Source: Trichobilharzia szidati (Eukaryota > Platyhelminthes > Trematoda > Strigeidida > Schistosomatidae). Taken from it: a stretch of DNA of 64,000 nucleotides. The stretch is taken from NCBI GenBank assembly GCA_944472155.2, contig OX235274.1, positions 37,260,052-37,324,051 on the forward strand, given 5' to 3'. The notes under the pieces were generated by a model, which was not told where the DNA came from, did not search any database, and was given only the letters and a program-made list of their open reading frames with translations. Shown in pieces: positions 10,745 to 21,364 of this stretch. The first letter of the stretch is position 1. Each line of letters begins with the position of its first letter. A program made the position numbers and the translations under genes.

Positions 10745-11822
10745 AATTATTGTTCCCTTGGGTTCCTAGTGGAACATAGGGCTTCAACTGCACGTCTCCA
10801 CTTGCTTCTGTCTTCTGCTGTACTGTTCACCTGCATGCATGTTAGTCCATACTGTTTCAACTCCTCTTCACACGATCTCCTCGATGCTACTCTCGGACAT
10901 CCCACTCTCCGCTTCCCTTTCGGGTTCCACTCGAGTATTGGCCTGACGCGCGATGTCGCCCAGCGGCCTCCTCCTCAGCGAGTGTTCAATCCATCTCCAC
11001 TTTCTCCTGCATATTTGTTGGGCGATTGTTTTGTTCTTGTTTTGTTTGTTCCCATAGTTTCTTGTTGGTGATTCTTTCCGACCATCTAATCTTCAGTATA
11101 GAACGAAGACAAATGTTGATTAAAGGTCTGCAACAGGCTGTTGGAAATATTCTTTGTGACCCGCCAAGTTTCTGATCTGATCCGTATAGAAGAACTGACT
11201 GACTTGACGTTTGTATTGAAAATCCGAATTTTGTTAATGATGTTGAGTGACGAAGATTTCCAGATTGGTTTCAGGTTGATGAATGTGATTCTTGCCTTAC
11301 CGATTCTCGATTTGACATCCTCGTCCGTTCCTCCTGTAGTTGAGACAATGCTCCCTAGATAAGTGAATGAAGTAACCTCTTTCAAATCCCTCCCGTTGAT
11401 GGTGATTGGCGCTGGATGTTGCTGCTGTTGTTGTTGATGTTGGTTGGTTATTTTCATAACCTCCGTCTTGTCTATGTTCACCTGGAGTCCTGTCTTTGCT
11501 GCTTCTTCGACCAGTTTGTCGGTTTTCGCTTGTAAGTGTTCGATTTTGTGTGACATCAAACAGAAATGATCCACGCGCGAAATCCAGGTCTTCTAGGTTC
11601 TTCACGTCGGTTCAGGATATCCCTGTCTTCTCGCTTCTCACTGTCTGACGCATAATCCAGCCCACCACAATTAGGAATATCATTGGTGATAATAAGCACC
11701 CTTGTCTGACTCCATCCTGTGTTTACCCCAAAGCCTCGTTGTGGATCACTTGACATGTGCAGTTGTCGTACAGCTGTTGAATAAGGTTGATGAATATTTG
11801 GGGTACGCCGCAGTACCGCAGA
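10745..11822 (-). mobile_element. RTE-like element, RT core to 3' end
   Basis: The minus strand encodes, from 11822 down: an upstream RT stretch (GVPQIFINLIQQLYD), a decayed GVRQGCLLSP-equivalent region, NLEDLDFA (the catalytic ADD motif is damaged), TGLQVNIDKTEVMKIT, ITINGRDLKEVTSFTYLGSI and SETWRVTKNISNSLLQTF. The 3' part continues to 10745, ending 'ctaggaacccaagggaacaa'. It is longer than the other RTE pieces but still lacks the endonuclease domain and carries frameshifts. A short CAA/CAG run gives a poly-Gln stretch. Confidence 0.85.
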
Positions 11823-12255
11823 ATAGTTTGTTTATTTGAACTGGTCTTCAAATTGACGGGAGACAAGAAGGCTGTCATTGCTAAATCCTGTACTAGTTGG
11901 CAGAAGATTGGAGAAACACGATCACAAGTATTCTTGTATATTATATTAACGTCTGTTTACAGACATTAGCACTGATTGACTACTGTAAATCTGTTTCGTT
12001 ATCGCTTAAAGAATAAACCCAATCATGTTGGCCAAAAAACGTTTTCTGTTATTCCGCGTCGGTTACAATGCATAATCTTCCACGTATTAGGCTTAATTCT
12101 CTGAGACCAGCGATAGGTCCAGGATCTCAGCGATCTGAGTATTTGACAGTATATAACCTAAGGCAAGAGAGGAAAATAAGTACAAAGTTAAAATATCCAA
12201 GTATCAATATTGTAGTTAGATCGTTGAGGAGGGACTTTCCAAACTATTGTTCTGT
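11823..12255. other. Unclassified sequence with a repeat match to 660-750
   Basis: No protein block was recognised. The end (12180-12255) resembles 660-750, so part of it is a dispersed repeat. It runs into a TA microsatellite at 12260. Confidence 0.35.
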
Positions 12256-12257
12256 TG

Positions 12258-12259
<2 letters not shown>

Positions 12260-12289
<30 letters not shown>
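12260..12289. repeat. (TA)n microsatellite
   Basis: An uninterrupted run of about 15 TA/AT units. Confidence 0.95.
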
Positions 12290-12291
<2 letters not shown>

Positions 12292-12299
12292 AAGTCAGC

Positions 12300-12738
12300 G
12301 CTTCTATATGGTCTGGAGACTTGGTGAGCACGTCATCGAAAGGATTTCCAACAAGCTATTGAAGACTTTCACTGGTGTCCGCCTTAGCCTGATACTAACG
12401 TCCAGATGATTGTCCAGGAAGCATAAGCAATAAGCAAGTTTGGCAGGCATCCAGCCATCCAACAACCTACTGGTCAACAAATATACGAAAAGAATTGGGG
12501 ATGGATTTGACCTACACTGAAGAGACTAATGAGTGACATGAAACGTCAGGCTGTCGAGTGGAATGGGAACAGGAAGTAACAAGTTTGGTCTCTGAGAATG
12601 ATGTGAGGAGGAAATAAAAAATTATGGTTACTCGTGGAGTTATTTGAAAGAGATGGCAGAGAACAGAGTAAAATGAAAATTCGCCAGTGAAGCCCGATGT
12701 TACCCTCGAAAAGCAAGGAATGAATAATAGTGATAATA
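12300..12738 (+). mobile_element. Decayed RTE 3' end (+), tail-to-tail with next
   Basis: Degraded RTE C-terminal wording: 'ttccaacaagctattgaaga' (cf. SNKLLKTF), a trace of WGWI.HT near 12499, 'aggctgtcgagtggaatggg', 'gcagagaacagagtaaaatg' and 'aatgaataatagtgataata'. It is highly mutated compared with the other copies. Confidence 0.6.
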
Positions 12739-12741
12739 TTA

Positions 12742-12872
12742 TGATTATAATTTTCCTCTTGGGTTCCAAGTGAAACATAGAGCTTCAGAAGCACATCTCC
12801 ACTTTGTCCTATTTTCTGCGGTACTCTTCAGCTACCGCCATGACTGTCCATAGTCTCTGATCTCCTCCCCGC
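12742..12872 (-). mobile_element. Decayed RTE 3' end (-)
   Basis: 'cctcttgggttccaagtgaa', 'catagagcttcagaagcaca', 'tctccactt' and 'actcttcagctaccgccatg' are the minus-strand RTE terminus, as at 62050-62160. It faces the + strand copy directly to the left across a shared AATAATAATAT-like tail. Confidence 0.65.
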
Positions 12873-12874
12873 AG

Positions 12875-14275
12875 GAAATACAACAACACTTACAATGATT
12901 TTAAACCCCAAGTGTTTCGTTTGCCGCACATGCATGGCTTTCCAAAGACACACAAAAACAAGTCCCTCTGAGACCTATACTTTCGATGATCAACTCGCCT
13001 CAGCATAAGGTTGCTCGTTGGCTTACAGAGAAGTTCGAGTCCATTCGTCGACAGCTAACCGTAAACACCATGAAAGACTCATTTAATTTCGCCGAAAGTG
13101 TGAGTCGCATGAAGGTTTCAAATAAGTTCATGGCGTCATTTGATGAAACCTCCTTGTTCAATGAAACCATTGATATCATTTTTCGGTAGTCGGATCTTCT
13201 CCCACTCCCAGAGTCGGAATTCAAACGCCTACTGCTAATGTGTACCATGGATGTACACTTCCAGTTTGACAACACTCTTTACCAACAAATAGATGGTGTG
13301 GCTATGGGTGATCCACTTGTCCTGTTTTAGCAGATATCTTCATGTCAAACCTTGAGAAAACAAAGTTGAAGCATGCAGTCGACGAAACAACTTATTGTCG
13401 ATATGTTGATGACACATTGGTAGTGTGCAATAATGAAAGTCATACGTCCTATCTACTCGGATTATTCAACAACGCACATACTATGGAACATGAAAATGAT
13501 GGAAATTTCCATTTCCTTGACATCGCCATGCAACGCCTAGCAGATGTTAGTCTTCAGAAGTCAGTTTACCGAAAACCTACATGGAATCGGTAACACTTTC
13601 ATTTTAACAGTTTTTGTTCAAATAGCTTTAAACGAGCACCAATCAAGACTCTCTACTAAAGAGCTAGGAGAATATGCTCTGAAGAGAAATTAGAGGAAGA
13701 ATTCATGTTTCTCGAAAAGATGTTGGAAAACAACGGTTACCCTCAGAAATTCATTAACAAATATGGAAGATATGAAGGCGGAAAAAAGGCCTGTCTTCAT
13801 TCAACTCTATTTTAAAGGTGGTAAAATTGCAGTAACAGTCAAAAGAAGATAGAATACGTCACTAGTCGGAGCCTATCCTGCAGCTAAGTTGGTTAGCGTC
13901 TATCAGACAGCATGCTCTCCGATGCAATCAAAATTCGATAGATACCCTTCTCATGTTGATTCCAACTGTGTATTCAAACTGATTTGTATCTGTGAGAGCA
14001 GTTACACTGGGGGAACAGGAAGAAGGAATACCTCCGAGTTTGTGAACATGTACCGAAAATCCTATGTCTCAAGGGAACAAACGCTTACAACAGTGTCATT
14101 ACCAGGCATCTGCTTGATGGAAATCACAAAATCCTTTAAAATTATCAGTAGACAAAACAGCCCGATTCTCCTCAAGTTTGCTGAAGGAATCTCTATCAAG
14201 CGCCTAAAACCCGATTTGTGTGTTCAGAAAGAAGCAATTATCAGTCTTTCCTTTATTCTTTCTTTCATTTGACTA
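12875..14275 (+). mobile_element. Penelope-like element (RT plus GIY-YIG), decayed
   Basis: Reading across several frameshifts gives a PLE protein: a LP.MHGFPKTHK-like block, MINSPQHKVARWLTEKFESI, a block in which NE replaces the usual TN in FDxTSLFTNxP, DGVAMGDPLGPVLADIFMSN (the PLE RT motif before the catalytic site), CRYVDDTLVVC (catalytic YVDD-type) and FHFLDIAMQ. A linker (LEKMLENNGYPQKFINKYG) leads to FKLICICESSYTGGTGRR (GIY-YIG nuclease, G for I in YIG) and KRLKPDLCVQKEA. The whole C-terminal architecture is present, but frameshifts and stops make it a pseudogene. RT lies at about 12900-13590 and the nuclease at about 13975-14250. Confidence 0.88.
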
Positions 14276-14551
14276 CTTAATCTTTGGATTTGATCTCACC
14301 CCTCGTGATATAGTGTAATTTTGCTTGTCTCTTGTTTCTATGATTTGAGTTGAACTCAGTAATTTGTTACCCAATTTAATAATTACTCATCATCCTACGC
14401 ATCTGTCATCTTTATTGCGCAACTCTTTTACCATTGTATGCATATATTTACTTTGTTTAAACTTGAACTCCCTGTGCAAAAACTATATAAGCGTAATTTT
14501 CTGAGCACTGTTCACTAAGTCCAGAACTTCCTGTCAACTAACATCATGTAA

Positions 14552-14777
14552 ACATTTGTAAAAATTTATATTTGTAAAGTCTCAGCGAGATTGAAATGAG
14601 TAATTCCAACGTTTCGTTCGGCAATCTGGTCCGAACTTCTCCTTCTGGGAAATTAATCGAAATTAACATAACATAGGTTATGTTATGAAGAAGTTCGGAC
14701 CAGATTGCCGAACGAAACGTTGGAATTACTCAATTCAATCTCGCTGAGACTTTACAAATATAATTTTTTACAAATGT
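14552..14777. repeat. Long perfect-type hairpin (89-bp arms)
   Basis: Arms 14552-14640 and 14689-14777 are reverse complements with only two mismatches. The 48-nt spacer itself contains 'cataacataggttatgttat', a nested palindrome. The inner end of the right arm reads GTTCGG...CCGAACGAAACG, a small stem followed by GAAACG. It may be a foldback element, or two head-to-head PLE termini left after an internal deletion. Confidence 0.9.
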
Positions 14778-14918
14778 CTACTTCTCACTCGGCGCCCAAA
14801 TATTTTAGAACTATTCTGTCAAATCTTGACGACAGTTCATTTGAACATCATGTAAAGTTTGCAAGTATGTTAAAATTTTCCTGTGCATGAACTTTATAAT
14901 AATTTATTTAGTCTGTAA

Positions 14919-14971
14919 GCAGCTGATGAGAAGCCAACGAAATAAACAATGATGGTACCACATTATTCTGC
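14919..14971 (+). ncRNA. Hammerhead-like ribozyme, type I, in PLE terminus
   Basis: Stem I GCAG (14919-14922) pairs with CTGC (14968-14971). The core CTGATGAG (14923-14930) and GAAA (14939-14942) are intact. Stem III is AATGATG pairing with CATTATT plus one G-U. The putative cleavage triplet before CTGC is ATT (NUH). Stem II is very short, as known for PLE hammerheads. Activity is untested. Confidence 0.7.
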
Positions 14972-15518
14972 ACAAACCACTGTTGTTCTTGCCTTATTCA
15001 AATTCATAGAGGGGAATAAATATATGTAGTTTAAGATTTTCTGATTGGTGCAAATGAATGAACCACATAGAATACGCATATTGAGTTCGAAAACCTTATA
15101 TAATCAGACAAGGGATCTAGTTCCATCCACCAGCCTGGAATTTGAACACTTTAAATCCAGTCAAAGTACGCCAAGAAAAGTATCCTGGCAAAGGAACACA
15201 GATGATAACTACAAAAATTGATAAATGACGAAAGATTGATAATTATAAGACCTGATAAAAGGCCAGGAGTAATCCTCCTTCACAGAAATGGTTATGTTAA
15301 AAAGATGAATCAAATATCTAGAGACAAAGAAAAGTTTCAAAAATTGGAGTAGATCAGAGATATAAATAATAAGAGAGGAAATGAAATAACCAGACGTTTA
15401 AAGAAGCTAAAGGTTGAACACATACTTTCCACAAGTTTATATGACGAAATCAGACCCATGGGCACACACACACACACACCAAGATTATACTGCCTACCCA
15501 AAGTACATAAATACGGAG

Positions 15519-16254
15519 TATAAGTATAAAACTTGGGCACTGTGGTAGAGCATAACTCCATTATGGATAAGATTTTATTTTGATAAATCACATAGTGTTG
15601 TACAGTAATATTAACTGATGACCACGTTTCGAGCACAAACTATTGCTCATAATCATATCAAGACAATACTCACACAACTTTCTTGCTTCACTTATATACA
15701 TGAGTGAAAATTGATGATTAGACATTTGAATAAAAATCAATATAGGATAATGTACATTCAAAAATAATAATATGAGTGTTATCAATCAAATACAATCAGA
15801 TGGGTATTAAGACGAGTGTTTTTATAGTCATAATAAGTAATTTGTTAGAATGTTATGATGTGCTTGAATAGAAATAGAATTTTGAGATTATTTATTAATC
15901 TCTTCTGATTTGACCGGTGGTAATAATATCTTCCATATTTCTGGTATTTGCATTAAGTCATTTCTGTTGCATGTGTTGGGTGTAGACACAATGAACCAGG
16001 CAGGACTCAGTAATCAACCTCTCTCTCCACCTACCTATGTTGCTCTTTATAATTTTAACCCTATCCCACCCTATTGTGTGGTTGTTTGTTAATGCATGCA
16101 CTGCAATCGCTGAGCTTTTTTCTAAATTACTTATCTTTTCAGGGTCAACCATTCTTCCTTTAGCTAAATTCTTATGTTCCGACAATCTGATTACCCCCGA
16201 TCTACCAGTTTGACCTATATAGTTGACTTCACAGTCATTGCAGGGTATTACGAA
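15519..16254 (-). mobile_element. Truncated PLE (family F) inserted in another PLE
   Basis: The minus-strand translation gives SEHKNLAKGRMVDPEKISNL and KSSAIAVHALTNNHTIGWDR, the GIY-YIG module of a PLE, then a 3' region ending in 'cccaagttttatacttatac'. The same family is at 60965-62040 on the + strand. It carries a hairpin-GAAACG motif at 15624-15648. Flanks ggagta and gaagtg suggest a small, imperfect target duplication. Confidence 0.82.
15624..15655 (-). ncRNA. Hairpin-GAAACG motif (hammerhead-like relic)
   Basis: On the minus strand GAGCA (15644-15648) pairs with TGCTC (15631-15635) and is followed at once by GAAACG. ATGATTAT precedes it where CTGATGA would sit in a hammerhead. The family J copy at 54899-54930 has the compensated pair GAACA/TGTTC. 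The 5' core is not canonical, so self-cleavage is doubtful. Confidence 0.4.
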
Positions 16255-16948
16255 GTGCCGTTAAGATCGATTTCAGACATGCACAATTCATCCTACCATG
16301 TTTTATCTAAATGGTTGGTAACTGTCCTAAAACCATTGTTTGAACAACTAGTGATATATAGTGTGGAAGGTGCACCTGAATGTCAAGGAAATGTTACCTA
16401 GATTGTCTAATTCCCCAGGTATTTGAATTCACAGACAACTAAAGATATATTAAATTTCAGATAAAACTATGATATTTTTGGATGTAACATCTCCATTTAC
16501 AAATGTACCTCTAATTGGAACTGTTAACTACATCTGTGGACATATAAATAAAAAGTCAATAAATATTGGGATCCTTGTAGAAATCCTTAAAGGATGGTTA
16601 GTAAATTATACCATAATTGTGAATTTTAAATTTGATAGTGAAATCTATAGACAGGTGGTTGGGGTGGCAATAGGATCTCCATTGGGTCCAATGTTAGTAG
16701 ATTTCTTCCTAAGTAAACAAGAGAATGGTCGTTTAAACAACCTTATCAAGAAATTCCAACTTTACTGCCGGTATATGCATGGCACCTTCATTCTTTGTGA
16801 AAATGATTTGGACAGGAACGCAATAATATCTCACTTCAATGGAGTACATTCAGCTATCAAATTCACATGTGAAGAAGAATCTCAAAGTAAAATTGTCTCC
16901 TTACATGTCCTACTGATGAGGAGACCAGACGGTAGTATAAAAAGGAAT

Positions 16949-17345
16949 TGGTTAGAGGATTTCATCATGAGCTGACATCAGTTAGAGAGCCATTGGAAAA
17001 CCAACAGGGAGCACTGGACAGCTGTTTCATCCACCTAGTTTGGGACTCCTCAATGCGCACCCACCGCCAAGAATAGAACCCAGGACCTTCTCGTACAAGG
17101 CTAGCGATCTCGTAGACCATTAAGCCACTGGAACCCGATCCAATGACCAGCCCATGAATTCTAACTTCTACCAATTCATGCTATCGCGCGATCACTTCTT
17201 CGATGAACTGATGACTCACCTTCAACTTACTGCACCCTACTGGTTACGACTTCCCACTAGAACCCTAGGTTCTTTAAACTGATGTCAGCTCATGATGAAA
17301 TCCTCCAACCAATCAAACAAAAAATCCCTACAAAACCAATACTTA
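16949..17345 (-). repeat. SINE-A with inverted termini, inside the PLE
   Basis: It is bounded by 'gaggatttcatcatgagctg' at the left and 'cagctcatgatgaaatcctc' at the right, i.e. inverted ends of about 40 bp. Inside on the minus strand are the tRNA-like head (B box complement of 'gaatagaacccaggacc') and the hammerhead-like body 'gtttgggactcctca'. It splits the PLE reading frame after GSIKRN. Confidence 0.75.
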
Positions 17346-18289
17346 AAAAATAATTTACATAAGAACAAGTATTTGGACCAGTCAATATACACATTTTCAC
17401 AGACTCATTCCTCTCCACTACAAAAGAAATTTGGTAAAGACCCTCATCCATAGGATCAGAGGTGTTTGTTCAGAAGATGCCACTGAAGATGAACATAAGG
17501 TTGTATACGACACATTGACCGAAAACAACTTCTCTGAAAAGTTCATCAATAAACACATGACCAAGGAAGTAGAAAAGAATTCTTGTGTATCTGTTAACAC
17601 GAAGCCTGTATATATATGACTACAGTTCAGAGGTGATATACCAAGTGCAATAATAATAATCAAAGAACGTCTAACACCGGTAAGCTGAAGCTTATATTTC
17701 CCACAAAAACGCCAGTGATTCCAACATTGAAAGATGAAGTACTCAGACAAGTCACCTGTAATTGCGTCTGTCAGTTCAACTGTTCCTGTGACTCCGGTTA
17801 TATTGGTTGTTGCTCTAGGAACTTAACTTTTTGTACTCTGCAAAGCTACACCTACTAGTATAGCTAAATAAAGGTATATTTGAAACCATCAACAGTTCTA
17901 TATTGGATCACTTCGTCCAAACATCGAGGAGTCTTCCTCTATCATCTATCGGGTACCAAATAAATTGCCGAAAGCATCCAGGTACCGAATACTCAAAACT
18001 GCAGGAGCTATTGAAATACGCCTTAATCAACCGGTGTTCTGACTGAAAAAGAAGCAGGTACAGCCACTGTTACTCCTCTGGCCTGCTATCGAACCTATAA
18101 ATTCACAAACTCTGTCTTACTTCCTTTAATCTGTCTGATATTCAGTTAGTCTAGTGTTTTATTGATGCATATTATCTCTGTCTTATTGGTGCTTTTTAAT
18201 TGTTATCTGTAGATAATGTTGATTTAATGTAATTTAAAACAGCATTAATTTTGTCAATAAGAATATTTCTTTAATTATTATTAGTTGGA

Positions 18290-18665
18290 GGATTTCATCA
18301 TGAGCTGACATCAGTTAGAGAACCATTGGAAAACCTGCAGGGAGTACTAGATAGCTCTTTCGTCCATCTAGTTAGGGACTTTTCAGTAGTACTCACTCAC
18401 TGACAGGGTTCGGTCCCATGACCTTCTCGTTACAAGGCGAGCTAGCTCGTAGGCCATTCAGCCATCGAGACCCGACCCAGTGACCAATTTATGAATTCTA
18501 ACTTCTGCCAATTCATGAAATAGCACGATCACTTCCCAATGTCTTCTTCGACAAGTAACTGCCTTACCTTCAACCTGCTGTACCCTACTGGAACCCCAAG
18601 TCACTGCCTGAATAGGGCTAGTCGCTAGTTAGCATCAGATCAATTTTAAAGTATTGGTTTCTGTA
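18290..18665 (-). repeat. SINE-A copy (-)
   Basis: It starts 'ggaggatttcatcatgagct' and contains 'gttagggacttttcagtagt' and the B-box complement. It ends at the 'tgtagggattttgtttgatt' border shared with the next, oppositely oriented copy. Confidence 0.72.
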
Positions 18666-18905
18666 GGGATTTTGTTTGATTGGTTGGAGGATTTCATCAT
18701 GAGCTGACATCAGTCAGAGAATCAGAAGGTCCTGGATTCGAACTCCGGTGGGTGCGTACTGATGAAGAGTCGCAAAACTAGGCGAACAAAGTAAATGTCC
18801 AGTACTCCCTGCACGTTTTCCAATGCTTCTCTAACTGATGTCAGCTCATGATGAAATCCTCCAACCAATCAAACAAAATCCCTACAAAAACCAATACTTG
18901 AAAAA
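18666..18905 (+). repeat. SINE-A copy (+), partial
   Basis: It contains 'ggtcctggattcgaactccg' (B box) and 'actgatgaagagtcgcaaaa', with the tail 'actgatgtcagctcatgatg' and 'cctccaaccaatcaaac'. With the copy to the left it forms an inverted doublet. Confidence 0.72.
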
Positions 18906-19309
18906 TAATTATTATTATTGTCATATAAATGTAGAACCTGATGAAGAAGAAGAAGTTATCGATTAGAATATTCTTTGTTCATTAATCAGTCTTATAAATT
19001 TTTAATGGGCATCTTCAGTCAATACTACTTTAGGTTAATGATCTTACCATTCACTAGTTAACTTCAAAAATTATCATTAAGAAGTGTGTACCTCGACGTC
19101 ATTAACAGTTTCATGTATGAAAAAAAAGAAAAAAACATAAATCATTTGAGAAAAAAGATAATGGAACTTCTGTTGAACTTTCTTTCATCGCCTTCCATAA
19201 AATAAAAACTGATTGTTTTACATATCCACCTTTAAGCTGAAATCAGGAAATTTTCTAATAGTGACAATAGAAGAAGATGTATAGAATAATACTGAAGTAA
19301 TCTGATAGA

Positions 19310-19500
19310 TGGTGACTAGCAGAGGAATCCACTAAGATGCGAATTTCGTCCTTTTTGAGACTCATCATCTGGATGTACCTGTAGTCCCCAGTGAGTGATA
19401 GTGTGATAGTGTCCCCCACTGAGTCTTGAACCCAGTCAGTACCCAACAATTCGAACGCCAAAGAGATATCCACTAGACCACCCAGGGTCATGGGGACCAC
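19310..19500 (-). repeat. SMalpha-like hammerhead SINE
   Basis: On the minus strand it has a tRNA-like promoter region (A box 'gtggtctagtggatatctct', B box 'actgggttcaagactcag') and then a hammerhead domain. The order matches the schistosome SMalpha retroposon. Confidence 0.8.
19325..19388 (-). ncRNA. Hammerhead ribozyme, SMalpha type
   Basis: The minus strand reads CAGGTACATCCAG, ATGATGAG, a GTC...GGAC stem II, GAAA, then TTCGCATC before the stem I 3' strand (TTAGTGGATTCC). It has the architecture of the S. mansoni hammerhead, but the first core base is A rather than C, which should weaken or abolish activity. Confidence 0.75.
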
Positions 19501-20095
19501 CTCTTGTACAACGAGTGTCAGTTATTATTTTATCTTTAATTCAATTTTGATTGGATAGAACAAAGACCGAATATTTTGGTCCAATCAGACAACAGGAAAA
19601 CCAAAATTGAATTAATAGCAAAGGAAAAAGAAGAAGAATATTCTAGATTCTTATTGTCAATTAACAAATCAGAACGAAATCTAATGACATATAAACATAC
19701 ATATACGTACAGCCACTTAGTTGTTTAATTCATCTAACTAGATGAAAATGATTCCTTTATTCTATTTATCAATAACTAAACTAGAGTTTTCTGTTAACAG
19801 ATAGGTGTCACGTAGATGTCTGTATTTAGAAATGCCTTAAGCGAAATTCTGATAGATTGAAGTGAGTTGCGTTGACTTTTTTCTCTCCACTTAATTCCAA
19901 CCTACTTCTACTTCGTGCTTAGTAGGTGATGAATTCTTGTGGAGAAGAATAAAATAAAGTGAAATCATATTTTGTAACTTGTCACAGTTGACTTACAAGA
20001 AAATCAGAAAAAAAACATGCTTAAAGATAAGCAAACTCTCTGTAAATCGCTTTACATTCAATTATTTCTGTACCACTTCGTGAAATGTTATCATT
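19501..20095. other. AT-rich sequence, nothing recognised
   Basis: It contains 'accgaatattttggtccaat', also echoed near 26155-26200 and 59275-59330 (the 'ttcggtccagtcaa' region), so the left part is likely a repeat edge. There is no coding or RNA signal. Confidence 0.3.
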
Positions 20096-20400
20096 TGTTT
20101 ATTATTATTATTTTATTCTTTTGCATTCTGAGTGGAACATCAGGCTTCAAACTTTGAGCTGTGAAGTCTTAGTAACACTGGAGCCTAACCATCCCCCTTT
20201 ACCGTGCTTATTGGATATTCCTTCAAGGTTGCAGATATACATTGCTGACGAGTGCCAACTAGCACGAAACCTAGATCTGAGGCTTCTTTCCGATTGTCTC
20301 CAACCATCTAATACCAACAACTCATAGTGTACCGTGATGGCTAGCCACCATTTAGAATGATGGCAACATTGCAAACCTGACTGACCCAATTCAGTCTAAA
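20096..20400. repeat. Composite of SINE-B and SINE-D pieces
   Basis: 20100-20215 is the minus-strand 3' part of SINE-B ('ttgcattctgagtggaacat'). 20215-20400 is a plus-strand body of SINE-D ('ttccttcaaggttgcagata', 'gccaactagcacgaaaccta'), cf. 29645-29835. There is no intact tRNA-like head. Confidence 0.55.
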
Positions 20401-20630
20401 TAGGAAACAGGACTAGACATGTTACACCAGTTACTGACTAGTATCTAATCAAAAGCAAATTAGCAGTGTCATGCCTTATACTCTTCTTATCGCATAAAAT
20501 GTGTGTGAAATGAGATATTGTAGGGTTTTCATACTTAGTAGTCCAAGCGTATAGTCTTCTATAGTTGCTTCCACCTCTACCTGATAAGAAGTAAGGAGAG
20601 AGTTGTGTGTATAGAGAGGATGCTCAGAGT

Positions 20631-21012
20631 CTAAAAATGATTAATATTCGCTAATTTCTTGCATGAGTCAATATGTCTATCTAAAACAGTATTAACAAGT
20701 TGGTTTAGCGACACCTCGCTAGCCCTTCGGACAGCTTTTAATGCCCTTCTCAGGGTAACAAAGTCTTTCTTAAGTAGCCCAAGAAATATTAAAGTGGTCA
20801 GAGCAGTAAAGAAGAATCCGCAGAATACAGGAATTAACAAACCATAGAAGTAGAGACTGAGATTGATACCAGATTGTTTTAAGTTCCTTACATAGAAAAT
20901 CAAATGAAATATTTTTCTAGAAACTAACATGATATGGAAAAAACAGGAAAGATCAGAGGAAAAGTATAATCCAGAGTTTTTAAAATTCAAATTTATATCA
21001 ACTTCAGTACCA
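20631..21012 (-). CDS. Unrecognised hydrophobic ORF, possible terminal exon
   Basis: The minus strand is open for about 127 codons from a possible acceptor (ATTCTAG at 21013-21019) to a stop at 20631-20633. It has a possible N-terminal ITDGTEVDINLNFKNSG, two hydrophobic stretches (CFFHIMLVSRKIFHLIFYV and LYFYGLLIPVFCGFFFTA continuing to LTTLIFLGLL) and a basic tail (KKDFVTLRRALKAVRRASEV). The internal ATG at 20990 would give 119 residues. It is unlike any repeat copy I found in the window. It may be the last exon of a membrane protein, or a retroelement env-like or other fragment. No upstream exon was located. Confidence 0.35.
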
Positions 21013-21199
21013 TCTGTGATCCTAGAATCATGGAAACGAACACGTCAGACACGTGTTGATGTCGTAACACACATGCTATCATTACAGTTAGGAGGTAGGT
21101 TGAACAGCCAAACTCAGGCATTTCGTAACACAGATGGATATAACCGATTCTGAATCAATTTCATTCTGTCGGCATATAAATAAATAACTATTTGTTGAG

Positions 21200-21312
21200 C
21201 TTACTCCCGATGAGTCCTAAAATTGGGCTGACGAAACAACTGTCCAGTACTCCCTGTTGGTTTTCAATAGTTCTCTAACTGATATCATTCTGTGGTCAAA
21301 CTTGAAAAACAA
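21200..21312 (+). repeat. SINE-A 3' body
   Basis: 'cccgatgagtcctaaaattg' then 'gggctgacgaaacaactgtc', followed by 'cagtactccctgttggtttt' and 'ctaactgatatcattctgtg'. Here the core lacks the extra AGA that most copies have (see findings). Confidence 0.7.
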
Positions 21313-21364
21313 CTATATATGTCACGAAAAATACCCATTTATTCCTAAGTAAAAACACAGTTTT

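Larger units (their letters stand above)
14276..14975 (+). mobile_element. PLE 3' region (pLTR part)
   Basis: This is sequence downstream of the PLE nuclease that resembles 32380-32740 ('ctgtcaaat(a/c)ttga...acagttcatttgaa') and 43610-43920 ('ctgtaagcagctga', 'aggggaataaat'). It holds a hammerhead-like motif at 14919-14971 and is interrupted by an 89-bp-arm hairpin at 14552-14777. Confidence 0.7.
15080..19010 (+). mobile_element. Large Penelope-like element, broken into segments
   Basis: Segments are 15080-15518 (RT N-terminal: IIIRPDKRPGVILLHRNGYV, then LKKLKVEHILSTSLYDEIRP and RLYCLPKVHKYG), 16255-16948 (VPLRSISDMHNSSYHVLSKW, FLDVTSPFTNVPLIGTVNYI, VGVAIGSPLGPMLVDFFLS, then a decayed YVDD, CRYMHGTFILC), 17346-18289 (LVKTLIHRIRGVC linker; FNCSCDSGYIG nuclease block) and 18906-19010. 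The phrase KVHKYG|VPLRS joins exactly across the first interruption. The interrupters are a minus-strand PLE (15519-16254), a SINE (16949-17345) and a SINE pair (18290-18905). The catalytic Asp pair is lost. Confidence 0.85.
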
